The position numbers and the translations under genes are program-made. Of a stretch of DNA of 13,091 bases, positions 6,702-13,091 are shown piece after piece (positions within the stretch are counted from its first letter, which is position 1; every line of letters starts with the position of its first letter). This DNA is from Myxococcales bacterium (GTDB lineage: Bacteria > Myxococcota > Polyangia > Fen-1088). Where the stretch lies: positions 1 through 13,091 of the forward strand of contig PMLH01000314.1 of assembly GCA_003159055.1 (NCBI GenBank). The letters run 5' to 3'. The notes below the pieces were generated by a model. It did no database searches. It had not been told where the DNA came from and saw only the letters and a list, made by a program, of their open reading frames with translations.

Positions 6702-8915
6702 GTGCGTTCGCTGCTGTTCATCGCCGTCGTGCTCTCAGGATTCGCGGGGCTCGCTTGGGAGACCCTGTGGCAAATCGAGGCGGCGCTGGCCTTGGGCGTA
6801 TCGGCACGAGGAACCGCGCTGACCCTGGTGGCCACCATGGGTGGCATGTCACTCGGATCGATAGCCATGGGCCAGTTCCTGCAGCACCGAAAGCTGGCAC
6901 GGCCGAGTCGGGTCTATGCCCTGCTTGAGCTGGTCATCGCGTTGGCCGGGCTGGTCATGCTGCCGGGTTTTCGCGTGATCGCAAGTCTGGACAGCCTGCT
7001 CTGGCAGCACGCCCCAGGGATTGCGCCCTTCCTTCACATCGTGGCGATCTTGGTGCTTCTCGGTCCGCCCACGATGGCCATGGGGGCGACCCTGCCTATC
7101 TTCGGCCTTCTGGCCAGGCAGCTCGGGCTGACCATCGCCACCCTGTATGGCACCAATACCGCTGGAGCCACCCTGGGGGTGCTGGCCGTGTCGTTCGTGA
7201 TTTTGCCGACGGCAGGCATCTCGACCTCGGTGGCGTTCATGGTCTCTCTCGATCTGGTCGTGGCCCTCATGGTGTGGTTTCTCCCCGCCAGCGATCCCTC
7301 GCCCGCGCCCACCTCTGCCGAGCCCGCGGCTTCCGACCTGCCTCGCATCGACCTCGCCACCGCCCTGGTCACCGGCATGGCGACCTTCTGTCTTGAGGTG
7401 GCGTGGTTCCGTTCGCTCCGTGCCACCTTTCAAAGCACCACCGAAAGCTTCGCCATTATTCTCATCGCGGTGCTCGCACCGTTGGCCATGGGCGGCTACG
7501 CGGCGTCGCTCCTGCTGCGCAAGGGGGGCCGCCGTGCTTTGCCGTTTCTGCTCGCGGGCGCCGGTTTCCTGGTGTTGGTGCTTACACCGGCCGTCGAGCG
7601 TGTCGATCAGATCGTTCCCCTGGCGAAGCACGGCTATGCGGCCATCATGACCCTGCGCTTGCTCTGGTCGCTCTTGCTTTTCGGACCGCCGATCCTGCTC
7701 CTCGGAACGGCCCTGCCACTGTTGCTGGCGATCCACAAAGGGCCATCAGCGCAAGGCCGCATCTATGCCATCAATACCGCCGGGGCCATCGCAGGGTCGC
7801 TCATTGCGGCCTGGCTGATTCTGCCCAACGCCGGGGCCACGGCAACGGCCTGGTTGGTTGGCCTGGCCCTCTGCGGATTCGCGGCCACAAGGGTCAAACG
7901 TCACCAGCGCCTGCTGGTCCTCGGCGCTGCGACCGTGGCTTTGACTGTGGCCTTTCTGGGACGCTCCGGCGTGGGACGCGTGCGCGTGCAAAGCCAGTCC
8001 GTCGAGCGCCATCATCGCGTGCTCGCCACGCACGAGGGGCCGGATTCGACCATCTCCGCCATCGAGGTGTCGAACGGCGACCGGATTCTGATCATCGATG
8101 GTTTCGAGACCACGGCGGAAACTGCAACCGCCCATTACATGGCCTGGATGGGCCGGTTGCCCATGTTGCTGCATGCCCAGCCGCGCTCTGCGCTCGTCAT
8201 TTGTTTCGGCACCGGACAAACCGCGGCTGCTGTGAAGGATGAAGGTGCCGAATCGCTCGACATTGTCGAGCTGGATCCTGCGGTGCTGCGACTGGCACCG
8301 TTTTTTCGCACCAATCAGAATGTTCTTGGCCAACCCGGGGTTCACACCTACGTGATGGATGGCAGAGCCTGGTTGCGGCGCACAGAGCGGCGCTACGACA
8401 TCGTGACCCTGGAACCCATGTCGCCGGAATTTGCCGGGACCAATGCCCTGTATTCCGTCGAGTTCTACAGTCTGATGGCCGGCGTTCTCAATCCCGGCGC
8501 CATCGTCGCGCAGTGGGTACCGTTCCACATCGTTCCGCCAGCCGCAGCCGTGGCCATCGTGTCGGCGTTTGCCAAGGTGTTTCCCGACGCCCTCTTGTGG
8601 CTCGATCCACGCGACGGCACCGGCATCATCGTAGGCTGCCGCGCAGGCGCCGGCTCTCCCATTGGCAGTTCCTGGCCGGGACTGTCGCGGCCAGGCGCAC
8701 GCCGCGATCTCTCGCCGGATCAGATTGTCGCTGCCATCATGCTCGACCCAACCGCGGTGGCACTCTATTCAAAGCTCGGGTTTCCGGTGGACGATGACAA
8801 CCAAGCTCTCGCCTACGGCCGGCTGCCCTACCATCGCATTCGTTATGGCGGCCACATGGTCGAGGCAAATCTGAATCTCATCCAAAAAGTGCGCGAAGAA
8901 TCCCTCCAGCCGTAG
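6702..8915 (+). CDS. Fused multi-pass membrane protein / spermidine-synthase-like protein
   Basis: About 737 aa. Residues 1 to about 430 form many hydrophobic segments in two similar halves (LSGFAGLAWETLWQIEAALALG... and later VTGMATFCLEVAWFRSL...). Each half has GGMSLGS/GGYAAS and GPPTMAMGATLP/GPPILLLGTALP type motifs, as in the membrane part of fused spermidine-synthase-like proteins. Residues about 450-700 are a Rossmann methyltransferase-like fold. CFGTGQT (about 500-506) is the nucleotide loop, and VELDP and MDGRAWLRR follow. LEPMSPEFAGTNALYSVEFY then stands where true spermidine synthases have their catalytic Asp. The enzyme is therefore unlikely to make spermidine; substrates of this family are unknown. 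The frame extends to a GTG at 6675, but the GTG at 6702 has AAGGGAAGGA just upstream and is preferred. It converges with the YfhO-like gene, stop to stop 5 nt apart. Confidence 0.8.
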   Translation: MRSLLFIAVVLSGFAGLAWETLWQIEAALALGVSARGTALTLVATMGGMSLGSIAMGQFLQHRKLARPSRVYALLELVIALAGLVMLPGFRVIASLDSLLWQHAPGIAPFLHIVAILVLLGPPTMAMGATLPIFGLLARQLGLTIATLYGTNTAGATLGVLAVSFVILPTAGISTSVAFMVSLDLVVALMVWFLPASDPSPAPTSAEPAASDLPRIDLATALVTGMATFCLEVAWFRSLRATFQSTTESFAIILIAVLAPLAMGGYAASLLLRKGGRRALPFLLAGAGFLVLVLTPAVERVDQIVPLAKHGYAAIMTLRLLWSLLLFGPPILLLGTALPLLLAIHKGPSAQGRIYAINTAGAIAGSLIAAWLILPNAGATATAWLVGLALCGFAATRVKRHQRLLVLGAATVALTVAFLGRSGVGRVRVQSQSVERHHRVLATHEGPDSTISAIEVSNGDRILIIDGFETTAETATAHYMAWMGRLPMLLHAQPRSALVICFGTGQTAAAVKDEGAESLDIVELDPAVLRLAPFFRTNQNVLGQPGVHTYVMDGRAWLRRTERRYDIVTLEPMSPEFAGTNALYSVEFYSLMAGVLNPGAIVAQWVPFHIVPPAAAVAIVSAFAKVFPDALLWLDPRDGTGIIVGCRAGAGSPIGSSWPGLSRPGARRDLSPDQIVAAIMLDPTAVALYSKLGFPVDDDNQALAYGRLPYHRIRYGGHMVEANLNLIQKVREESLQP

Positions 8916-8920
8916 GAACG

Positions 8921-11293
8921 TCACGCCTGCGAGTCTCCTCGGGTGCGCCGGACGACAACCAGGCCGAGCAACGCGGCCAGAGTCAGCAGTGTGATCGCCA
9001 AGCCCAATGCCAGGCCGGGGGCGCGGTAGTCGAGCGCAATCTCGTGCTCGCCAGGCGCGAGCCTGACCGCACGCATGACGAAGTTGGCTCGTACGATCTC
9101 GGCCGGACGTCCGTCGACGGTGGCGTGCCATCCAGGATCGTACTGCTCGACGAACACGGCCAAGGCTTCGCGTGTGGCTTGGCAACGGGCGCGCAATTGT
9201 CGGGGCGAGTAGCTGGTCAGGGTGCAAGCGCCGGCGCGCCCAGCCACGGCTGCAAGCTCTGGCGTTCCTGGCGCAAGCAAGGCCACATCGCCCGCGATAA
9301 CGGCCGGATCGAAGAGCCGCCGCAGGGATTCGGCGTCGGGCAGCGCTTCACCGCGGCCAGCCAGGAAGACCGCGGGCAGGCTTTGGGTTACGCGAGACAG
9401 CCGCACGCCGGGGGCAGGATTCGCCACCGGATCCATGCCGGGCACGGTCTGGGCAGAATCGTGCCCGTCGCGGTCAGGAAGAATCGCGTAGTCGGTTCCC
9501 AGCAGCCGCAAGGTCGCCAAGCGAAGGGAAGGCTGTCGCCATCCAGCATTCCAAAGCTGGTCAAGCCGTGCGGGGATGGCGGCGTCATAACCAGGCACGC
9601 TGGCGATGCCCCACACGTTGGCGGTATTGGGAATCAGGGTCGCAAGCAGGCGCAGCTCTCCTTCGGCGGCGTTGCTGCTGGCTGCACGTTGGTTGAGGGC
9701 CGTATCAGTCGCCGCCGATCGGTAGATGCGCGGCGGCTCGGGGTGTGCGGCGTGATCGGCTTTCACCAGATGCGCGGCGGCTGGCGTGAAGTTGGCGATG
9801 CCTCGCGGAACGAAGGTCTGCAAACCCCAGGCGGACATCGCGAGGTCGAGCGCAACCGTCGCGACGAGCATGGGAGCGGCCAGGCGAGAGCCGCGCGCCG
9901 CGAGCGTCTGGATACCGAGCAGGGCCAGCATGGCGATGGCGCCGTGGCGCAGTCCCAGAACCATGAACCCCGACCACGGATATGGAAACAGGAAGGGCGC
10001 GCCAGCGCCGAGCGCCACCAGCAGCAAGAGGAAAATGGCGGTGCGACGCCAGGGTTGCTTGTCGCCGGACAGAATTCTCTTTGCTCCCAGTCCAGCGAGG
10101 ATGGCAACGCCGACCACAACGAGCGTCAGGTACTTTTCGGGAAAGCGCATGTACGCGAGCGGCGGCACGAGCCGGCGAATCAGTTGATGGACGGGGAGGT
10201 GTTTGCCGAAGGCGATGAGCAGCGCGAAGCCGGTCAGGGTCGCGAGCCCGACCTCCAGCAAGCGGCGACGGAGTGCAATTAAGAAAAGCCCGAGCACGCT
10301 GGCCCCAAGGTAGACACTGTACGAAAGCGGCAACCCGTCGAGGCGCGGCTCGCCGACCACGGCCGCCGCCGGGTAGTCGCCGTACACATCACCCATGCAA
10401 CCTGGCGCCGCGAATTCAAGCACGCGCAGCGGGTGCAGCGACGAAGCTTCTGCGTCCACCCGGGCAAGCGCCGTCGCGCGCGGCGAGCCCGCCATCACGG
10501 CCCGGGCGGGCACGAACACCGCAGCGCCCATGCCCAGCGCGAGCACGATCGCGAGCGCGTGCATGGCGAGCCACCTCGGGCCGAGGCGCGCAAGCGACGA
10601 ATCGTTCCGGCGTTCGGAAACTTGCACCACCGCGAGCAGCCCGACGGCGAGCCCAACGCCCATCACGGCCAGGAACACTTCGCCCATCAGAAGGGCGAAA
10701 CCCGTCGGCAGCGCGGCCTTCACCAGCCCCGTCAGCCAACCGCGACCACCCGCGCGCAGGCTGGTGAGAAGCGCAAGGTGTCCGACGGCAACCCAAGGGA
10801 TCCAGGCGCCCGCGTGCAAGCGCAGCCCCGCCGTCCACTGGGACGTCATGTATCCCGACAGCGACCACGCGAGGGCTGCGACGGTGGCGGCCAGCGGTGC
10901 CGCGCGCAATCGGCGAGCGACCAAGAACACGCCCAGCCCGCCCCACGCCATGTGCAGGAAATCGAGCGCAGTTACCGCATTCGCCACCCACGTCGCCCCC
11001 ACCAGCAGCAGCAGCCAGTTGGGCGGGTAGAACACGCCGTAGAGCGGATCGCCGAGCACTGGAAATCCAAGCCCTTGGTAGGGATTCCACAAGGGCAGCT
11101 CGCCGGCCAAGAGCGATTCCCGAACGAACCAGCGTGCAGGAAAAATCCAGTGCGCGATGTCGCGCGTGAAGATGATGCGCCCGAAGAACAGCGGCAGGTA
11201 GAGCGCCGCGAGAATAACGAGGAACGTAAGCGCCGCTCGCCGTGCCGAGGCAGGGCTTGCGGGATGGTCAGCGCGGAAGGAGGGTTCGGCCAC
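8921..11293 (-). CDS. YfhO-type large membrane protein (GT-C-like fold)
   Basis: The 790-aa product has about a dozen hydrophobic segments followed by a soluble C-terminal part and a last membrane helix. Near the N-terminus TRDIAHWIFPARWF and LPLWNPYQGLGFPVLGDPLYGVFYPPNW match the conserved loop of YfhO/GT-C-like proteins: an acidic residue after the first helix, then xPLWNPYxxxGxP. The C-terminus has VFVEQYDPGWHATVDG, then RANFVMRAVRLAPGEHEIALDY, typical of YfhO. The last helix (about 760-783) ends in a VVRRTRG basic anchor. Family members act at the membrane, probably in transfer of sugars from lipid carriers to polymers such as teichoic acids; the substrate here is unknown. The GTG at 11293 is the first possible start after the in-frame stop at 11309-11311. 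No Shine-Dalgarno sequence is visible, so the start is tentative. It is divergent from the nucleotidyltransferase gene. Confidence 0.82.
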   Translation of the reverse strand: MAEPSFRADHPASPASARRAALTFLVILAALYLPLFFGRIIFTRDIAHWIFPARWFVRESLLAGELPLWNPYQGLGFPVLGDPLYGVFYPPNWLLLLVGATWVANAVTALDFLHMAWGGLGVFLVARRLRAAPLAATVAALAWSLSGYMTSQWTAGLRLHAGAWIPWVAVGHLALLTSLRAGGRGWLTGLVKAALPTGFALLMGEVFLAVMGVGLAVGLLAVVQVSERRNDSSLARLGPRWLAMHALAIVLALGMGAAVFVPARAVMAGSPRATALARVDAEASSLHPLRVLEFAAPGCMGDVYGDYPAAAVVGEPRLDGLPLSYSVYLGASVLGLFLIALRRRLLEVGLATLTGFALLIAFGKHLPVHQLIRRLVPPLAYMRFPEKYLTLVVVGVAILAGLGAKRILSGDKQPWRRTAIFLLLLVALGAGAPFLFPYPWSGFMVLGLRHGAIAMLALLGIQTLAARGSRLAAPMLVATVALDLAMSAWGLQTFVPRGIANFTPAAAHLVKADHAAHPEPPRIYRSAATDTALNQRAASSNAAEGELRLLATLIPNTANVWGIASVPGYDAAIPARLDQLWNAGWRQPSLRLATLRLLGTDYAILPDRDGHDSAQTVPGMDPVANPAPGVRLSRVTQSLPAVFLAGRGEALPDAESLRRLFDPAVIAGDVALLAPGTPELAAVAGRAGACTLTSYSPRQLRARCQATREALAVFVEQYDPGWHATVDGRPAEIVRANFVMRAVRLAPGEHEIALDYRAPGLALGLAITLLTLAALLGLVVVRRTRGDSQA

Positions 11294-11307
11294 AGTTGCG
11301 GACCGCG

Positions 11308-11313
11308 ATCATA
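11308..11313 (-). promoter_or_regulatory. Candidate -10 box for the YfhO-like gene
   Basis: On the minus strand TATGAT (5 of 6 to consensus) lies 15 nt before the GTG at 11293. No good -35 box is found at 16-18 bp. If used, transcription would start within about 10 nt of the start codon, which fits the lack of a Shine-Dalgarno sequence. Confidence 0.25.
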
Positions 11314-11405
11314 CAACGGCGGCGAAGAACTCGCTGCGCGGCGAATCGGGCTGTCCGATCCGTGCCAGCGTGTGTTCGACCGTCCTACGCGCACACCAAC
11401 CGTGG

Positions 11406-11434
11406 TTGACCTGAGATCCGGTGCGGCCCATGAT
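11406..11434 (+). promoter_or_regulatory. Candidate sigma-70-type promoter for the nucleotidyltransferase gene
   Basis: TTGACC (11406-11411), a 17-bp spacer and CATGAT (11429-11434) give a fair match to -35/-10 boxes. The -10 box ends 11 nt before the ATG at 11446. The mRNA would be nearly leaderless, in agreement with the lack of a Shine-Dalgarno site before that ATG. Confidence 0.3.
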
Positions 11435-11445
11435 GACTTGGCAGC

Positions 11446-11907
11446 ATGCTGGATCTCTACGACGAGTTCGCGACCCTCATCGGTGCGCTGGAAGCAGCGG
11501 GGGTCGAGTACGCGGTCTGTGGCGGCCTGGCCATGGCCATCCATGGTCTCCCCAGGGCAACCATCGACGTCGATCTCGTCGTTCCGCCGAGCGCGGCCGA
11601 GCGAGTTCTTGCGTGCGCGCGCGACCTCGACTATTCGATTCCTGCCGACCCCATGAGCCTTGCCGGCGGAGCGGTCGAGATCAGACGGGTGACCAAAATC
11701 GATGCAGCTTCGGGCGACCTACTCAGCCTGGACCTACTTCTCGTGACCCCGGCCATCGATCACGTCTGGAGGGAAAGAACCCGTGTTCGCTGGGAGCGGG
11801 GCGAGCTTTGGGTGGTTTCGCGCCAGGGCCTGGCGAGCCTCAAGCGCCTGCGCGGTTCGGGGCAGGACCAGGACGACATCAAACGTCTTGAAGGAGACGG
11901 CGAATGA
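11446..11907 (+). CDS. MNT-fold nucleotidyltransferase (AbiEii/antitoxin-like group)
   Basis: The 153-aa product contains the minimal nucleotidyltransferase signature. YAVCGGLAMAIHG (residues 22-34) carries the Gly-Gly pair. ATIDVDLVV (38-46) carries the two metal-binding aspartates D41 and D43, and LSLDLLLV supplies a third acid at D96. The C-terminus QGLASLKRLRGSGQDQDDIKRL is the usual Lys and DxxDI helix of this group. All catalytic acids are present, so it is probably active in moving a nucleotide onto a protein or RNA. Relatives occur as toxins or antitoxins (AbiE, HEPN-MNT) and as stand-alone genes. Its stop overlaps the next ORF by ATGA, which implies coupled translation. The ATG at 11446 has no good Shine-Dalgarno site but puts the Gly-Gly motif at the normal distance. 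Confidence 0.85.
   Translation: MLDLYDEFATLIGALEAAGVEYAVCGGLAMAIHGLPRATIDVDLVVPPSAAERVLACARDLDYSIPADPMSLAGGAVEIRRVTKIDAASGDLLSLDLLLVTPAIDHVWRERTRVRWERGELWVVSRQGLASLKRLRGSGQDQDDIKRLEGDGE
11891..11906 (+). promoter_or_regulatory. Shine-Dalgarno and ATGA overlap coupling two genes
   Basis: AAGGAG (11891-11896) lies inside the end of the nucleotidyltransferase gene, 7 nt before the ATG at 11904. The last bases of that gene form ATGA, sharing start and stop. Confidence 0.7.
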
Positions 11908-12047
11908 AAGTCGACATGTCCCCTTCCGCCGTCACCCTGCGCCTCAGGCGAGTTTCCCAACTCCGCCGTCTCTGCCTCGCTCTTGGAAAAGCAACGGTTG
12001 TCCCAGCACCGCCCGTGCCCAATCCGAAGGTGCAGGCGCCGAGATAG
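11904..12047 (+). CDS. Small hypothetical protein translationally coupled to the nucleotidyltransferase
   Basis: A 47-residue ORF begins MKVDMSPSAVTLRLRRVSQL and ends NPKVQAPR. Its ATG overlaps the nucleotidyltransferase stop (ATGA) and is preceded by AAGGAG with a 7-nt gap, the best ribosome site in this part of the window. Residues 5-30 should be one or two amphipathic helices (VTLRLRRVSQLRRLCLALGKA), basic on one face. The rest is Pro-rich. The MKVDMSPxAVTxRLRxVxxLRxLCL pattern reminds me of short uncharacterised proteins found beside nucleotidyltransferase genes in myxobacteria and planctomycetes; this is memory, not a search. It is too short for a HEPN domain. It may be an antitoxin-like partner or regulator of its neighbour, and that role is only inferred from the gene arrangement. 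Confidence 0.65.
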   Translation: MKVDMSPSAVTLRLRRVSQLRRLCLALGKATVVPAPPVPNPKVQAPR

Positions 12048-12313
12048 CTCGGCGCGTGTTCGTCGGAGAGGATCTTGCATTTGCCATGAAGGAGACCCTC
12101 ATCTCGCCCAACCGCGGGGAGATCGCGCCTCACTACTGGGCCGACGCGATCAAAGAAGCTCGCGTGGAAGTGCCACTGGTGGCCGATCGTTCAAGAGCAC
12201 CCTCCTGTCAGCGTCCCGGAGCTCTATAGTCCGGCACCTTCTTGGCGGCCTCATCCATTTCCGCAGGCGTCAGGAGCTCTACAGATTGAGTCACAGACAA
12301 CGCGCCCGAGGCG
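12048..12313. other. Intergenic stretch without a convincing gene; possible remnant segment
   Basis: No intact gene is supported here. A plus-strand frame across the stretch ending at 12229 includes VFVGEDLAFAMKETLIS, which reads like protein, but it begins inside the nucleotidyltransferase gene in another frame and has no ribosome site. On the minus strand 12208-12300 encodes about 30 residues including ELLTPAEMDEAAKKVPDY, also protein-like and without a start signal. The 12-bp sequence GGAGCTCTAYAG occurs twice as a direct repeat (12218-12229 and 12273-12284, one mismatch). Together this suggests broken gene pieces upstream of the truncated dehydrogenase. Confidence 0.4.
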
Positions 12314-12910
12314 ATGACCGCTGCCGAGATTGCCGCGGCGGCCGCCCGGCAGGGCGTTCATGCCGTCGATGCGCCGGTCTCCGGGGGCGACGTCGGCGCG
12401 CGGGAGGCGCGGCTCTCGATCATGATCGGCGGCGAAAAAGCCGTGGTCGAGGCCCTCGCGCCCTGTTGGCAGGCGATGGGCAAAACCTTCGTGCATCAAG
12501 GTTCCGCCGGCGCGGGCCAACATGCCAAACTCGTCAATCAGATCCTCGTCGCGGCGGGCATGATCGGCGTTTGCGAGAGCTTGTTGTATGCCTACAAAGC
12601 CGGTTTGGATCTCGAGACGGTGCTGCAATCGGTATCGCCCGGCGCGGCGGGCAGTTGGGCCTTGTCGAATCTCGCGCCGCGGATCATCGCCAACAACTTC
12701 GCGCCCGGCTTCTTCGTCGAACACTTCATCAAGGACCTGGGCATCGCGTTGGCCGAGGCGCGGCGATTGGGCCTTTGCCTGCCCGGCTTGGCCCTGGCCC
12801 ATCAGTTGTATCTTTCGGTGGCGGCCCACGGCCACGGCCGCGCCGGCACCCAGGCGCTGCAATTAACGCTGGCCGTGATGTCGAACGTCGATTGGCCAGC
12901 AAGATCGTGA
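12314..12910 (+). pseudogene. 5'-truncated 3-hydroxyisobutyrate-dehydrogenase-family gene
   Basis: The 198-aa frame is the C-terminal two thirds of the beta-hydroxyacid dehydrogenase family (3-hydroxyisobutyrate or tartronate semialdehyde reductases, about 290 aa). It contains the substrate motif [22 protein letters not shown] (residues 19-40), then GQHAKLVNQ with catalytic Lys72 and Asn75. The all-helical domain ends [24 protein letters not shown] and HGRAGTQAL. The N-terminal Rossmann domain with its GxGxMG loop (about 110 residues) is absent. An in-frame stop lies at 12287-12289, and homology fades just upstream of the ATG at 12314. No ribosome site precedes it. Without NAD binding it cannot work as an oxidoreductase. 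It could instead be a complete gene elsewhere, cut by recombination or by an assembly joint here. Confidence 0.75.
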
Positions 12911-13048
12911 CGGCGAGAGCATTTGATTTTTGCGGGCCAATCTGCCACAATGGCGGTAATTGCGGAGCAACGTGTCGCCGCGTGGCCGCGGCGGCTAACG
13001 ATCAATTGCGATCTCTAATTTCAAATTTCAAATCTCAAATTCCGCATC
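12911..13048. other. Non-coding tail with GC hairpin and AT-rich repeat tract
   Basis: A 7-bp GC stem with a TGGC loop can form at 12976-12993, after the dehydrogenase fragment. No T-run follows it, so it is a poor terminator. At about 13014-13042 an AT-rich tract repeats the words TTTCAAAT and TCTCAAAT. Its base composition differs sharply from the rest of the window. Confidence 0.5.
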
Positions 13049-13091
13049 GTGCTCGACCACATCGAACAACTCGACCACATCATGCCGACCG
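13049..13091 (+). CDS. Possible start of a further gene (partial)
   Basis: A frame opening at a GTG reads VLDHIEQLDHIMPT up to the window edge. There is no Shine-Dalgarno site, and 14 codons are too few to judge it. It is listed only because it is open at the edge. Confidence 0.2.
   Translation, partial: MLDHIEQLDHIMPT

Noticed and set aside
6849..7736. 295-codon minus-strand open frame inside the membrane/spermidine-synthase-like gene
   Set aside because: Highly charged shadow of hydrophobic codons on the opposite strand.
9044..10282. 412-codon plus-strand open frame opposite the YfhO-like gene
   Set aside because: Rich in Gly, Arg, Gln and His with no hydrophobic core; the minus strand has clear family motifs.
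12251..12862. 203-codon minus-strand open frame opposite the dehydrogenase fragment
   Set aside because: The plus strand carries unmistakable family motifs over the same stretch.
12976..12993. Rho-independent terminator after the dehydrogenase fragment
   Set aside because: The stem is good, but no T-run follows on either strand.

Overview
The window is high-GC bacterial DNA that looks like a myxobacterium, most likely class Polyangia. That is an inference from style rather than a marker gene. The clues are two Cys-anchored lipoproteins with long Gly/Thr/Ser or Pro/Asp/Leu/Ala low-complexity linkers, GGAGG ribosome sites, and a mix of envelope genes. No rRNA, tRNA, CRISPR array, transposase or phage gene was seen.

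Left part (1-2493, all minus strand): a three-gene row reads towards the left edge. First comes a full-length homologue of the ligase-associated metallo-beta-lactamase/beta-CASP exonuclease family, with nearly all metal ligands replaced. Then come tatB and tatC, 3 nt apart, of the twin-arginine export system; tatC is cut by the window edge. Further right on the minus strand are a lipoprotein with a 30-bp tandem repeat (2600-3544) and a small cupin (3669-4016). The cupin has an inverted repeat in its upstream region.

Middle (4149-8915): a single-domain mannose-1-phosphate guanylyltransferase on the plus strand supplies GDP-mannose for surface glycans. A second, Cys-rich lipoprotein (5352-6569, minus) converges on it. 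Divergent from that lipoprotein is a large fusion of a multi-pass membrane domain and a spermidine-synthase-like domain. It ends 5 nt from a convergent 790-aa YfhO-type membrane protein (8921-11293, minus). Together these suggest a region devoted to the cell envelope, surface sugars and export, but no single pathway can be assembled from them.

Right part (11446-13091): a small MNT-fold nucleotidyltransferase overlaps by ATGA a 47-codon ORF with a good ribosome site. This translationally coupled pair is the best candidate here for a little-described two-gene module. Beyond it lies about 260 nt with no convincing gene, then a 3-hydroxyisobutyrate-dehydrogenase-family gene that lacks its whole NAD-binding half, then an AT-rich tail unlike the rest. 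This end looks like a recombined or foreign segment, or possibly an assembly joint.
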